From positions 3,330,721 through 3,394,720 of the forward strand of contig OZ038321.1 of NCBI GenBank assembly GCA_964035795.1: a DNA stretch of 64,000 bases, in the 5' to 3' direction. Under the pieces are notes generated by a model that was not told the origin of the DNA, ran no database searches, and saw only the letters and a program-made list of their open reading frames with translations. This DNA comes from Pterobdella sp. o SKG-2022. Taxonomy: Eukaryota > Annelida > Clitellata > Hirudinida > Piscicolidae. The translations under genes and the position numbers were made by a program. Positions 1-14,020 of this stretch are shown here, in pieces (the first letter of the stretch is position 1; every line of letters begins with the position of its first letter).

Positions 1-470
1 ATTAATAACTGAACATATTAATTCATATTTGTTAAATAAGTTCATAATAGTACTGATAGTAAAAATTACTTCAACACAAAAAAAATTTAAAATAAAAAAA
101 AAAATAATTTTATGAAGTAATAAAAAATAATGAAAAATAATAGAAAAAACAACAGAAAAAAATCAAAAAAGCAGAAAAAAAACTAAATAATAAAAGAAGA
201 ATAAAAAACAAGTTTAAAGTTAAAAAAAATATGCTTCTATGATAAGCCCGCCATATTCTCTGAAGCTTTCAAAACGATAATGGTGAGTGAGTGATAGATG
301 CGTCTCACAAATATACTTCTGCGTCATACGAGAATCGAGCAATTGGGCAAATGTATACCCATACAAGGCTCAAAAACGTATGAATATTTAATACAGCGCT
401 ATACAAATGGAGTTATCCATCAACGTCAACAATCAACTCAGTTTATAAAAAACTTATATTGTTTGGGATG
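1..470. other. AT-rich non-coding stretch
   Basis: I see no supported gene here. The stretch is A-rich with many short oligo-A runs. One 61-codon reading frame at 298-483 runs into a GGT-repeat tail and has no recognisable domain, so it is not called. Confidence 0.5.
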
Positions 471-604
471 GTGGTGGTGGTGATGATAGTGTCAGTGATG
501 GTGATGGCGGAAACAAGGAAGGTTGTAATAGCAAGGTTGATATTGGTGGTGAAAGTGGTGGTGGTTGAAATAGTATTAGTGGTTATAATAATGGTGTTGA
601 TGAT
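466..604. repeat. Cryptic GGT/GAT simple repeat
   Basis: Imperfect purine-rich trinucleotides (ggt, gat, gtt) fill this stretch. Together with 990-1345 they bracket the LINE remnant between them. Confidence 0.6.
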
Positions 605-985
605 TGTTGTTGTTGAGCAATGTTCAGTTTGAGGGGTTTAGGCCGATAAAAGGCCCGGTTATGAAACGGCTGGGAGGGCAGAAGTGGAGCACCATGTCTC
701 CCAAATGCGAACCACTCGTTGGGGGCCTGTTGCCAAGGTATCGGAGGGTGTCGGTTGCAAAGATGGGCGGTGGATTCGTGGGCAGTCATACACAATTTGC
801 TCCGTAGTTTCTTCTCCGAGGTCGCATTTCCTGCAGACTCTATCAACAGCTCGCCCAATTTTGTGCAGCCAATACTTCAGGTTGGGATGATGGCCGCTCT
901 TCAGTCGGCTCACCGTCGTCTGCTCTTTTCTTGACAGGTTTGCTTCCGCTCGGCGGTCAATCTTCTCACCCCGGTTACCATACAA
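605..985 (-). mobile_element. Decayed non-LTR retrotransposon 3' end (RNase H / C-terminal part)
   Basis: The minus strand is open from about 979 to the stop at 659. It encodes about 106 residues with a pattern usual for the C-terminus of RNase H-bearing LINE ORF2 proteins: 'LSRKEQTTVSRLKSGHHP', then a CRKC pair, 'EETTEQIVYDCP' and 'RVVRIWETWCSTSALP'. The 'lxRxeqtxlsrLRtGH...C..C...et..H.l.dCP' signature is known from Jockey/I-type elements, so the assignment is by motif only. No RT domain is nearby, so the copy is strongly 5'-truncated. The rest of that frame (to 1369) is translated simple repeat and is not part of the element. Confidence 0.6.
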
Positions 986-989
986 TGGT

Positions 990-1345
990 AGTGGTGATGG
1001 TGATGATAGTGGTAATAGAGAAGGTGATGATGATGGTGATGGTCTGGTGATGATGGTGATGGTTTGGTGATGATGGTGATGTTGGTGATGATGGTGTTTG
1101 AAGGGGTAAAAATGAGTGTGGGGGTGTTTGTGGTGATGTTTGTGACAATCGTAGTAATAATGGTGGTTGTGGTAGAAGTAGGATGGTGGTTGTGGTGGTG
1201 GGAAGGTGATGTTTATGGGTTGGTTAAGATAACCGGGGTGATGATTGTTAGGATGAAGGTGGCGGAGGTTATGGTGTTGGTGGTGGTTGTAATGGTGGTT
1301 ATTATAATAGTGATGGAGGTAGTGCTTATGATTATGATTATAACA
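990..1345. repeat. Cryptic GAT/GGT simple repeat
   Basis: About 350 bp of imperfect gat/ggt/gtt triplets. Both strands give long reading frames rich in V/M or H/N; these are translation artefacts of the repeat. Confidence 0.7.
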
Positions 1346-1369
1346 ATAAGATAGATTAAATGTAGACAA

Positions 1370-2627
1370 ACACCATTGTTTTTATCATGAAATTCTTTTA
1401 AATGTATACGTTTAAATCCCTTTTGGGTGAATTTTGAAAAAACTAACAATAAAAATATTTCTTAGAATTATTTATTCTTATGGTTATTGTATTTATTTTA
1501 TTTATTTGATTATTTTTTTTCGGTATTTTCTTGTTATTTTTATTATATAAGGGTGTAGACAGTTAAGAATATTAACCCCGCGGGAAAAAGATATGGCGCG
1601 CAATTTTAACCTTCATAATAAGCCTTCTTTGTACATTTTCAATTCTATTTTAATAGATTAATCTAGTACTACAAATTCTCTTTTTTTAGATTTTTAGAGC
1701 TTGTATTGATGGCGGGAGAAAGATCTCTCATTTGTTCACCTCCTATACCAACCTTTTAAGGCTTTTGGAGAAAACCATAATACAATGAAGTAAAATTTGA
1801 GTTTTGTTTCCAATGATTATTTTTTTTCATCATTATTCTTCCAAAAAAACTTTATATTATTATTCTCCTTAGAAATATAATTATTTTTTCCCATTTTTCT
1901 TTATATTTCCAACCATTCATCTCTTCATATCATATTTCACCGCAACTTTCCATGGCTAAATGTATGGTTGATATGTGGGTTTGTTTTTTTATCTTTTTTC
2001 AAAATTTTTTTAAATTGATTTTATTATAATTTCTACTAATTATGTTATCGGAATTTATTCCATTTTGTCATTTTTTTCAATAATCTTTTCTACCCAAAGT
2101 TGTTGTGTTCAAATAACTTGCAGTGTTTCATTTTGATTTTCAAAATTGTTTCCAATTGTGCAACTATTATAACCGTTATTTGATCAGATCTTTTTTCTAC
2201 TTATATATTTATATTCTATAATCGTGATTATTTTTATGAATTTTATTATTATTATTATTTTTGTTTTTACTCATTATTACCATTGTTATTATAACTGGTA
2301 GTAGTGGTTTAAAACACAATAAGCTCCTGGAAAAACTAAATTATTTTCCATTTTTTATATTTTTTTAGTTTTATAATTTATTAATTGATTTTAATCTTTT
2401 TATATATTTCATATTCATATTCATTTTTTTTAAATTTCTTCATATACATTCTCCTCCACCCTAATGGAGTTTTCGTGTAATTTTTCCTGCTGAGGTTTTT
2501 CCCTTGTTTGACAGCACTTTGATTTTAAACCATTAACTTTTGGTTTTATTCTTTTTATTATTATGATATTTTAATAAATTCCTTTTTTAAATTTTTGAGA
2601 AATAAATTATTTTATTGTTTAAAATTT
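1370..2627. other. AT-rich stretch with no gene seen
   Basis: T-rich non-coding DNA with many oligo-T runs. I found no domain-bearing ORF, RNA gene or repeat of note. It lies downstream (minus sense) of the zinc-finger exon and could be an intron of that gene. Confidence 0.4.
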
Positions 2628-2717
2628 TTATTTTTTTTGAGAGAAATTCGCCCTCTCAGCATCTTTAACATTTGTTATAACTTGGATTTTTTTATATAAA
2701 TAGAAAAGATAACATAC

Positions 2718-3288
2718 CGTTAGTGGTACAGTTGTATTTTCTATGCTCCACAAACAAAAGGAGAGAAGAAAAAGATGATTCACATAGTTGACAAAAAAAT
2801 TCCTCAGCGGGAATCGAACCCAGGTCGTTTGGGTCGCTGATCCATCTATTATCAATGATCGCTTCTGATGTTTTAACATCAGTTTTATCCCTTTTCTTAT
2901 CTTCCTCGCAAATGATTTCTGAGTTTTGCCAACTTTTTCTTTTTTTATTGTATTTATTTTTGTTGTTTTTATTATTATTGTTATTGGTGTTATTCAACTC
3001 GTTAATTTCATTGTTTTTCACGACTTCATTTTGCTTCGCAAAATTGAGATGAAAATCGTAGTTTTTCTCAGAATTATTTGAAATTCCATCTTTTTCAATT
3101 TTTTTTTGTTTTTTGACTTCTGTTTCTTCACTGCTATTCTTCACCTCCAAAGTATTCATCCCATTTTTTTCATCTTTTTCCACATTTTTAATAATGTTGT
3201 TCTGCTTTTTTCTGTTATTGTTATTGTTATCGTTTGTCTTTTTATTATTATTTTCTTGTAGTTCTTTTTCTTGTTTTTTGTCGTCCAT
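2718..3288 (-). CDS. Possible exon of a C2HC zinc-finger protein (N-terminal part)
   Basis: The minus-strand reading frame from an ATG at 3286-3288 runs about 190 codons to a good donor (GTATGT) at 2717, leaving phase 1. Most of it is Lys/Asn/Glu-rich and low in complexity. Near the end is 'FFCQLCESSFSSLLLFVEHR' followed by KYNC. The C-x2-C-x13-H-x4-C spacing is that of the N-terminal C2HC finger of BCL11/SALL transcription factors (BCL11A has a similar LLFIEHKRKQC). I cannot decide between these families. The NuRD-binding start motif typical of them (MSRRKQ) is absent. Two cautions: just upstream of the finger the codons overlap a tRNA-like B box (2807-2821), and the ATG lies directly beside a 1.27-kb (CTA)n tract. 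Further exons would lie below 2717; none was recognised. Confidence 0.35.
2800..2870 (-). repeat. tRNA-like (SINE-type) segment with a B box
   Basis: Read on the minus strand, 2821-2807 is GGGTTCGATTCCCGC, an exact match to the pol III B-box consensus (GGTTCGANTCC) with the T-arm of a tRNA. No convincing A box or acceptor stem surrounds it, so it is a fragment. It lies inside the zinc-finger reading frame, where it encodes 'NDLGSIPAE'. Confidence 0.45.
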
Positions 3289-3300
3289 TGCTGCATCTGT

Positions 3301-4566
<1,266 letters not shown>

Positions 4567-7500
4567 ATAAAACCCTCACCATCATCCTTTCCCTTCACAT
4601 CATCATCGCCCTTTTCATCTTCACCTTGATTTTAAATAAATTTTGAATGAGATTTTTATGAGACGTCAAGTAATATGGATCATGCTGGAAGGGAAAAAAA
4701 TTTAATAATATAAATAATAATAATAATAATAATAATTTTAACCAGGTTATTAACGATAATTAAGGCTTAAAAAAATCTTCACTAATAGTAATCATTATAA
4801 GAGAAAAATAATTTTAATCCTAAAGCTGTTATGGATAATAATAAGAATAAAAGTGATGAGAAATAGCGACAGTAAAAAAAAATAAAATAAATAAAAAACG
4901 AAAAATATTATTATTGCGAACTGGCTGACAACATATGTTTTTGAAATGACCAAAAGTTGACTTAAATTTAAAACTGTCTGATGGTTTCAGTGACATTTTT
5001 TGGTTGATTTTTATTGCTGATAGGTTTGTTGTTATTTGGGTGATATATTTCTATGGGTTTTCCAATAAAAAAACGGAGTTTAATTCAGTTTTGAAATTTT
5101 TATTTTTTTGGTTTTTAATTTTTAAAAACTTTATTTTTTGATCAATTTTTTTTATTCAGAAGTTTATTTTTTATTGACAGCTATAAACTGAAGCATATCA
5201 TAATGCAATCAACTTGTTATCTGGAAGATCAGCATGTACTGGAGGAAGAAATGAAAAATGTATGAAATGAAATAATTCATGATTAAAATAAACTTTGAAA
5301 AAAGTTTTTATTTATAGAATTTCCGGAATTTTAAAAAATAAATTTAATTCAAAAAAATAACTAAAAGAAATTTTGAATGGTAGTTTTTGAAAAAAAATAG
5401 AGAATAAAATATTTAAAACTATAAAAAAATAATTACTTTTCGAAAAATTTATGTAATATAGTGAAAAATGAACAAAAAATAAAAACGAAAAATATTAAGA
5501 AATCTAAATTTGAAAATAATGGAAAGACAAATAAAAAGTATAAGAAAAAAACATAAATGAGCATCATTTACGAGCACAAAACAACAAAAACGATAAATAT
5601 TTGGAGATATGAAAATATTAGAAAACTATTGAAGCAAAAAAAAATAAGATCAAGAGGTTAAAAACAAAAAAAATAAAAAAAACAAAAAAAAACAGAAAAA
5701 GACGGAGTGAAGGATGTTTTATTTGAAGAACCTCTACTAACGGGGAACTCATAATTGAACGGCAGAAGTTGAAAAAACCATAATAAAAACAAAAAATATT
5801 TTGATTATTTTTGTTTTCATTTATTTTTTTTGTTTTTAAAAATAATATTGAAATTATAAGTATAAATTAAAACAAAAGATAAAATAAAAGAATAATGACA
5901 TTAAATATATAAGAAACAAAAAAAACTGAAAAACCAAATTAAAAAAAAGTAATGACAATAGATATAATTACAAAACAACAAACTACGAAAAAAACAATAG
6001 AAACATTGAACAAATTATATTGATGGAATAAAAAAAATTAAGTTCAAAAAAAACGGGAAAAACTTTTTCTCATTGAATGTGACTCATTGAATACAAAAAG
6101 ACTGGGAAACTTAAAAATCAAGAAATTTGAAAGAAAATAATTTCTTGAAGGTGTTGAAAGTCAAAAACACAGTATTCATTCAAAAAAAAGACACGAAGTT
6201 TTTCGTGAGATTAGCCTATATTATCAAGTGATAATGAATAACAAACAACGATAAAATAATTTAGAAAAGTGAAAAAACACTAATGAAAAATAAAAAACAA
6301 AAAAAATGTAATTCAAAAAACATAAATACAAAATAACTGAAATACACTATTACTACTATTATAAAAATGGATTTAAAAATTATGCAGTACCATAATACCA
6401 AGATCCAATTGGTTTTATAATTTTTTTTCCTTAAATAACTCTGAATAACTAGTATTACAGATGAATGAATTTATAGAAAAATGTGGAAGACGCGCTATAT
6501 GAATGAAAGAAAAACAACATCGAAAAAGAACAAAAAAAAATCAATAAAACAAATAAAAAATATGAACATGAAAACAAAATATTGGAAAGTAATCAAAATA
6601 AATAAAACATTTATTAACAAAAAAAATCTGAAAAAGAAAACGACAAAAATATTTATAAATATTCTGTTAAAAAAAATGAACGATAGATGAACAGATAGGT
6701 GGGTGAATGGACCTCTGGATGGATAGGTAACTGGATGAATGGATAGGTGGGTGAATGAATGAATGGATGAATGAATCAACAGATGGTTGGATGGTCAAAC
6801 AGATAAAATGGTAGGTAGATTTTTTCTGGGCATGCCGTTAAAAGCCTAGCTCTCAAGCTCCTAGCGTCTTAAGCATCAAAATCACCCTTTTCTTTTATCT
6901 GTAAGTCCCTGAAGTCACAAAGTATTTCTTCAAGATAACTCATGTAAGAATCCACTCAGAACTATTCTACTCATCAAGCTAGCTTCTTTATATCAGTTCT
7001 TCAAGACCTTTCAAAACCAACGCCCATGGTCTGAAACCAAGGTAGTCAATGGAGAAACATGATGGGCAAAGAATGGATGGATGGATGGATAAATGAATGA
7101 TTGGAAAAATGGATAGATGGACGGAAAGAAAGACGAAAAAGCAAACAGAAAAATTAATTCAATTTATTAAAGAAAGAAAGGATTGGTTGAAATGAAAAGT
7201 GAATTGTTTTCACAAAGTTCAAAAAATCTGTGTAAATTCGTGAAAAAGTTGCAACATCATTTAGTAAAAGTGATAGAAACATTCACGTATATTGTATAAT
7301 CCACTGAGCTTTTAGTAAGACAAACTTACCTTATTAATGGCCATTTATAAGTAAACTAATCGTCAATAATTGGTCAGTTTTGTCACTTATTGATCAGTTT
7401 AAAAAAAAAATTTTTTAAATAACAAAAAATTTCTAATTGGCTGTTTAAGATCACATGGCCTAAATGATGTCACTACCAAAGAAGAAAGGAGAAATGTTAT

Positions 7501-8688
7501 TGGTTGAATTTTTATGCAGTGTGAGCATAAAAAAATAATTTTTTTATTTCGTTTTTTTTTTTATTATTGGATGGTTTCTGTTATTTCTTAGGTGGTCTCT
7601 TCATTATGACGCCCCATGCTGATCAACGCTATGTTTATTCTATTTGTTGATTGAGGATTCTATAACAATAATAATAATTATTACTACTACTACTACTTAA
7701 ACTACACAACAAATGCTTTATATATTTCAATCAGTTATAAAATAAAATTTTTTTTTCAAATAACTGCTAAGCAAAACACAAGTAATTAAAAAGAAATGTA
7801 TTATGGAACCATTTAGAAATCATGGGTTTATAACCATAACAGTTAACAATATTGAATTCAAGAAAAATACCATTTGACGGCAAAAAAATAATGAAGAATA
7901 CTATAGAAAACCAAATGATACAATGTAACTTATCAGACAGCTTATTTATGTTTTATAAAAGCAATTAAACTTTTTAAACGTCAATTGAGGATTCATACAT
8001 TTATTTAAAATAAAAGCTGTGCTAACGTTTTATGATAAGGCTATACTTATCGAAAATTATAGCTTTTCTTTTAAATAAATGTATGAATCCTCAATTGATG
8101 TTTTTAAAGTTTAAATGATACAAGAAAAATAAAAGGAATGCAAGGTTATTTATTTATTTATTTCTTCATTTATTTTTTTTATTTATTTTTTTTTTATATA
8201 TTAATTAAATCATCATACGCTAACGTCTTAAGGATCTGGGCTTCGACTGTTTCCTTCGTGACATTTCACATCCACTGTGCGTGATTCAATGTTTTTATTG
8301 TTTTAGCTTTTATTGTTTTTTATTTTATTTTTTGTGGGTTTATTGTTATTTTGTGAGTGAGGTTTTCATTATTTTTTTGGTATAAACATAATTTTTGTTT
8401 TTTTTTGTATTGTTATTATTGTTTTTTGCCAAAAAAAAATTTTTATTCATGAATTATCATTTAAACTCATTTTTTTCTCCAACTTTTTATCAAAAAGTTT
8501 TCAACCAATAAAATTCAATGATTTCTTAACAACCAAAGGTTATTGGTTTCCAATCCAACAAATCAGTCTTTGTCACTTAATAAAAACTTTTCAAAGCTAA
8601 ATAAACGAATTTCGAATGGTTTTGACACGGGCACGGGCTTTAGATAGTGTTGGCTGTTTTTATATGCTAGCACGCACTTCCTAAAAAC
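4567..8688. other. 4-kb intergenic AT-rich region
   Basis: No supported gene. It holds dense oligo-A/oligo-T, a degenerate GGAT/GAAT tetranucleotide patch at 6685-6800 with a smaller one at 7072-7130, and one palindromic element at 7967-8112. The text 'gcgctatatgaat' at about 6493 also appears at about 24090 and may be a SINE tail. Confidence 0.5.
7967..8112. repeat. Palindromic MITE-like element, family A
   Basis: Left arm 'caattgaggattcatacatt' (from about 7982) is matched by its inverse at 8080-8099. The arms extend with few mismatches to about 60 bp each, around an AT-rich centre. A longer copy with the same arms is at 21696-21876, and a partial one at about 22058-22105. There is no coding capacity. 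Confidence 0.8.
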
Positions 8689-8888
8689 NNNNNNNNNNNN
8701 NNNNNNNNNNNNNNNNNNNNNNNNNNNNNNNNNNNNNNNNNNNNNNNNNNNNNNNNNNNNNNNNNNNNNNNNNNNNNNNNNNNNNNNNNNNNNNNNNNNN
8801 NNNNNNNNNNNNNNNNNNNNNNNNNNNNNNNNNNNNNNNNNNNNNNNNNNNNNNNNNNNNNNNNNNNNNNNNNNNNNNNNNNNNNNNN
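8689..8888. other. Assembly gap (200 N)
   Basis: Exactly 200 N, probably a scaffold gap of conventional length. It interrupts the second exon of the Lys/Asn-rich gene to its right. Confidence 0.95.
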
Positions 8889-11800
8889 GATATTTTTAAC
8901 GTTATTTCGAAGTTTTCCGTTTTGGTCCATAACCTTTTTCAAAGAATTTCTCTTTTGATTTGAATTGGAAACATTATCACTTGGCTTTATTTTATCAATC
9001 AAACTTGATTCACTCTTAGATTTCTCAAACAGATTGATCAAAGTCGATACACTCGTATTCAAATTATATCCATCATCGTCATCCTCTCCATCTTCATTGG
9101 GACTTCTTTTCGAAGTTGCTTTTTTGATGTTAATCTCCATTTTTGTTCTATCGGCATTCGATTTGCTTCTAGATATAAGAATGTTTTTCGTTTGATATTT
9201 CATCCCTGCACGATTCAAACCAGTTTTGTTAATATTGTTATCAGCATTCTTCGCAATGTTCTCCTTTGATTTATGAGTCGTTTGAGTTACATTGGAGCTA
9301 GATTGTTCATTGCCAGGTCTTCTCGGGTAGCTCGAAGATTTCTTCTTGAAAGCTGTTTGGAAGAAGAGATTGGAATCAACAAAATAAAAAAATAAATATT
9401 AAAAACTTCATTACCTTCAGCTTTTTGGCTTAGTTCCAAAGCGAAATCGCGTTTCGAAAATTCTGAAGAACGTCTAGTGACGTCAAACGACTTGGAGGCG
9501 GAAAAACTTTCGAAGTTTTTGTTTTCAGATAATTTTTCTTGTTTTTGTATTTGTTTCTTTTCCAACTTTTTTTGTGTCTCATCTTTTGAAAATGTCAAAT
9601 TGTCACTTTTTTTGTTGATTCCAAGAAGTGTTTTTGCTTTTTCTTCGTTTTTTCCAAAGAGTTTAGCCTTAACTTGTGCCACAGTCAACTGTTCATCATC
9701 ATCAGATTCGGAAATTATTTTATTCACTTCATAATTATGAACTATAAAACCTGTCTTATTACGATCATTTTCATGTCTTTTCAATTGAATATCTTCTCGG
9801 TAGTTTTGAAGTTTTATATTGACAGATGTTGATTTGGGGCCATCTTTAATAGTTTCAACATTTGAAGGTCTGTTAAAACTTTCAAGTGCCATATTAGTTT
9901 TAGAAATAATATTTTTTTCTGACTTTCGAACACTCTCATCTCTTTCAACCGTCTGTCTGAAGCCAAAATGTGTCAAACCGTTCCTGTTTTCTATTTGGTT
10001 TTCAATTACAGATATTGTAAGTGGTATGGCATTAATAGTTGGCTCATGGCTTATAATGTATTCTCTATTCTGATTATTAAAATTGCTTTTATTTAGATTT
10101 TCAAAATTAGCGTAGTGGCGGACTAATGAAGGTGGATGTGGGTTGTTTGAAACTACATTATCGTATTGATAACTGTGATGATCCAAGTTTTTTGAATTGA
10201 AAATCAAATTGAAGTTATGAAATTGATTTTTTGGACTGCGATTATTTAGATAAATGTGATTATTACTGGTAACAACATTATCTGTATTAATAACAAAAGT
10301 TTGCTTCTTTGATGGAGCGTTATTAGATGGACTTTCAATATGTGTTTTATTCTCATTAAAGTGATTTTGTGATGAAAAACTCGACGCATTTTTGCTCCTA
10401 TCAGGGCATTCAATTTTAGAAAACACTGAAGTCCTATAAAGAACCTGGTGGTTGTTTTCGATGGGAAACTCTGTTGGAATAAGAGGCTTATTTGCAAAAT
10501 GTCTGCTTGGTGGTGTATGGTGCTCAATGGTTAAAGGATAGAAAGAAGAATAACTTTTTCTTTTCAACTTTTCAGCAGAAATCCCATGAAGATCTGGCTG
10601 GTCAATAGCTGGCCTTATTGCTATGAAATATTTATTCTCGTCGAAAGCAGGTTCGAGTTTTGGTTTTGAGTGGGGGTACCCATAATAGATTGTTATGTGG
10701 TTTTGGTCGGTTTGGGGTTTTTTAGCGAGGGTTTGGTCTCTGTGGATAGTTGAATGTTGTATTTGGAGAGGTACAGATTGAGTTTTATTGGTTTTTTCAA
10801 TTTTTTTTATTAATTTTTTTTTAAGTGTTTTTGAATCAAAGCCTTGTTTTTCTTCATGCGCGTGATCAAGAGCATTCAATATTGTTAAATTTTCAAAATT
10901 TTCAACAAGTTTCTGTTTTTGCTGATTTTGTAGAAAATGTTGTCTTTTTTGTTGTAGAAGCAACATTTGTTGGTATCTAGGGACAAATTGGAATCTATTC
11001 TCTTTTCGAAGCTCAGATTTTTGTTTAGGATGCTCTGTATGTTTCTGATTAGTTTGTTTATGGGAAGGTATACTTTTGGACTTTTTAATAGCGTTCATCA
11101 TCCCTTCTCTGCATTGCTTCTTCAAAGTATCTTTCAAGGAAAGTTTTGCATGTTTCTTTAAAGGTTTATTAGTGTTTTTCTCTGGTTGAATTTCTGGATT
11201 ACCTTTTTGTTTCTTGAATGTTTGTGTTTGAGTGTTTTGGTCTAAACATATAACTTGGTCTTTTTTCTGTTTATAAGGTTGACAGTTCAGATTTCTGTTA
11301 ACGTTTTTAAATATTTCTGTGTTTCTTTTAATTGCCGTTTTACTATTCACATCATCAAAAGAATGATTCAGTTTTTTATTCATATGGTTAGCTTCAAACT
11401 GTTGAGGCGGACTTTTTTGTGGAAATGTAACTGTTTGAAGTAGCTGGGCTTCTTCTAAATGCAGACTGCTCAGTTGTAGTTGTAGTTGATACTGTTGCTT
11501 AAGGTTGTTGTCTATGTTTCTGTTTGTTGAATCATCATAAGGTGGAAACTCATGTTCGAACGATTTCCAATTTGTTATTGGTTTTCGTTTAGAAACATCG
11601 TTATCCTGTTTCACAAGAATGAAGTTGTCTTTGTATATTTGTGAGTTTTCATATATTTTATCACCCCAAAGGGTGTTATAATTATCTTTTCTTTCATCAT
11701 TAAAAATTGGTATAAAATTTTCTCTATCATCTTCTTCTATGGAATCCAATGGTTTTGAATTGTTGTTAACTCTATTGTAGCCAGTGATAGAAAACGTCAC

Positions 11801-14020
11801 ACCATTCTGCTGGTTCGATAAGTCATAGTACTCTTCATGGGTTTTTTGGGGGTTTTGAATTGTTTCTATTCTTCTGTTTTCATTGTTATTTTTTAAAGAC
11901 GGAGCACTTTTATTGTGACAAAAATGATCTTTGGTGTTTTCAGTTATCTTTTCAATATTCAACTTATGGCTATCTACGTCAAATACATTGACTAATTTCT
12001 TAACAGTTCCTTTTTTTAATTGGTTGCCGCCATTAATATCATAGTCTAGACAACTGTTTTCTAGTGTTTTTGGTGTGCTTTCGTGTTTAAAACACTCTTT
12101 TCCATAATAATCATTCGGGTCTGATTTGCCTTCATTTTGGTATAAAGGATTCATGTAAGAATTTGAAAATTTATTTTTCGTATCGTCATTTTCTTCATAT
12201 ATTTTTCTTTCACTACCTTCATTAATGTATCTAACTCCATCATCATTTTTGATTGATTCCACTAATAGACTGGAAGACTTTGTTTTACTGAATGGGTGTA
12301 TAGGCGGTTTTTTGTTGAGTGTGACCTCTTTAGAAGCTATCTCAAAAGTTTGTTTTTTGTTACCATTCATATTCTCATTGGTCAAATAGTTTGTTTCAAT
12401 TTTTCTATCTTTTTTCTCCATATTTTCTTTAGCGCTGTTTTTTATAGCAGTTTCAAACATTTTTATCATACCACTGTTGAGTTTCCCTATTGTTTTTGGT
12501 TTTTCGGGATTTCTCTCTTTTTTTTCTCTATTTTTCTTTTCACCTTGGTCTTGTTTTTCTTCATCGTTTTTGTCTTCATTTTCTGCTTCTGTTTCATCCT
12601 CTTCATTACTTTTTTCAATCCCACAGTCATCGTAGAAAACATCCTCTTCTTCAAAAGCTACATTCTTCTTTTCATCTATGTCGTTGTGCATCTTTTCGTT
12701 GTAAAAACTACAGTCAGATTCAAACTCACTACTAATATAATCTATCATATCGTTTGAAAGTTCTTGGTCGTTAAGCTCTGTTGTTTTGTTCGTCATATTA
12801 TCTTTACCGCTTCTCCCTTCGCTGCTTGAAGGGTCATCAATATTAGAAAAAAACTCATTATTTATGCAATCTTTTTCATGTAAACTTTCAATATTCTTTA
12901 AACAATCAGTCTCATTAATATCTCCCATCAAAATCCTTTGCTCAGAATAGCTTTGCAACTTATTTTTTTCAGCTTTTCGGCCATCTTTTTCTGCTTTTAA
13001 CAGTATTTCTTTATTATCGCTCAAAGCCACTTTTTCGCCCACTTCTTTTTTAAACTTTCCATCGTTGTATTGGTCATAACCTTCAAACGTTATTTCACAC
13101 ATATTTTGGCAATGGTCGTTATGATGACTTCTGCCTGTATTGTTAGCTATGTCTTGAGTTCTTTCTATCTTTCTTGTTAAATTGTTTGTTTGTTCGTTTT
13201 TAAGAAGCCCAAAAAACTTCATTTTTTTCAAATAATTTTCATTTTTAATATCAGAAAAGTTATTAAACTTCTTTCTAACCACATCATTTCTATCAAATAA
13301 ACTAGGTAACTTTCTATTTAATCCATCCCAGCTTTTTGAGCTGCGATGAACACTGTCAAAATACATATCATCAAAATCACTATCATCACTGCTCGCCACT
13401 GCAAAGCTTATCGTGCTACTACTACTTTGGCTGTGTGAGTTCATACTGCTAGAACTGTTAGTCATAGCATCGTGTTGATAGCTAAGTTTTTCAGGCCTGT
13501 TATCATGACAGCATAGGTTTCTAGTGTGAGTTTCAACATTATCACCACAGTTGTTGCAGTAAGTGAAGCTGTGACCAGAGTATGTTAATATTTTTTCAAA
13601 ATTATTTTCACTTTCATTTATATCAATCAAGTTTCTAAAACTGTTTTTCAAATTTGTACTGTTGGTGTTTAAATTTTTTTGAACTTCTGTACGATTCTTG
13701 CAGGCATGATCCTTATCAACATCAAAATGCCTTTGTGAGTTATTGCTTTTATATTCAAATTTTCTACCATTGGTTTTTAAGAAACCACTCAAATTAACTA
13801 GACGTAGGTCAGGGAAAAAATGTGTGGTGTTCCAATTATAATCTCTTCCGGGACAACTCACCCTGGTTTTAATCGCGTTTTTTAGTGTATTCTTGCTATC
13901 ATTAGAAGAAAGATGAGAGTTTTTTATTGAAACTTTGTTTGTTTTTTCAGGAATGTTCGTAGCAATAGAGTCTTTTTTTGGGTTCTCTTCGCATTCTGTC
14001 ACCTTTTCAACATTTGACAT
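8889..14020 (-). CDS. Large Lys/Asn/Ser-rich protein, unrecognised, 3' end lost in the gap
   Basis: Exon 1 is 14020-9415: 4,606 nt, 1,535 codons plus one base, ATG preceded in frame by TAA. The donor GTAATG opens a 62-bp intron. Exon 2 starts at 9352 after 'ccaaacag' and stays open, phase-consistent, for at least 154 codons to the gap at 8888. An in-frame stretch beyond the gap ending FLGSAC (8667-8687) cannot be tied to it safely. The protein exceeds 1,690 residues. It is hydrophilic and mostly predicted disordered, with acidic runs (EEDETEAENEDKNDEEKQD), a Gln-rich part, and no signal peptide or membrane segment that I can see. Possibly structured C-terminal pieces are 'EQLTVAQVKAKLFGK' and 'TSVSTLINLFEKSKSESS'. 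I recognise no family. A cytoskeletal or scaffold role would be a guess. Confidence 0.7.

Noticed and set aside
8667..8688. FLGSAC as the true C-terminus of the large Lys/Asn-rich protein
   Set aside because: It is joined to the gene only through 200 N of unknown real length, so frame and exon continuity cannot be claimed.
9477..12757. Plus-strand ORFs opposite the large minus-strand gene
   Set aside because: Shadow frames of a Lys/Asn-rich gene; they are Phe/Leu/Ser-rich, as the complement predicts.
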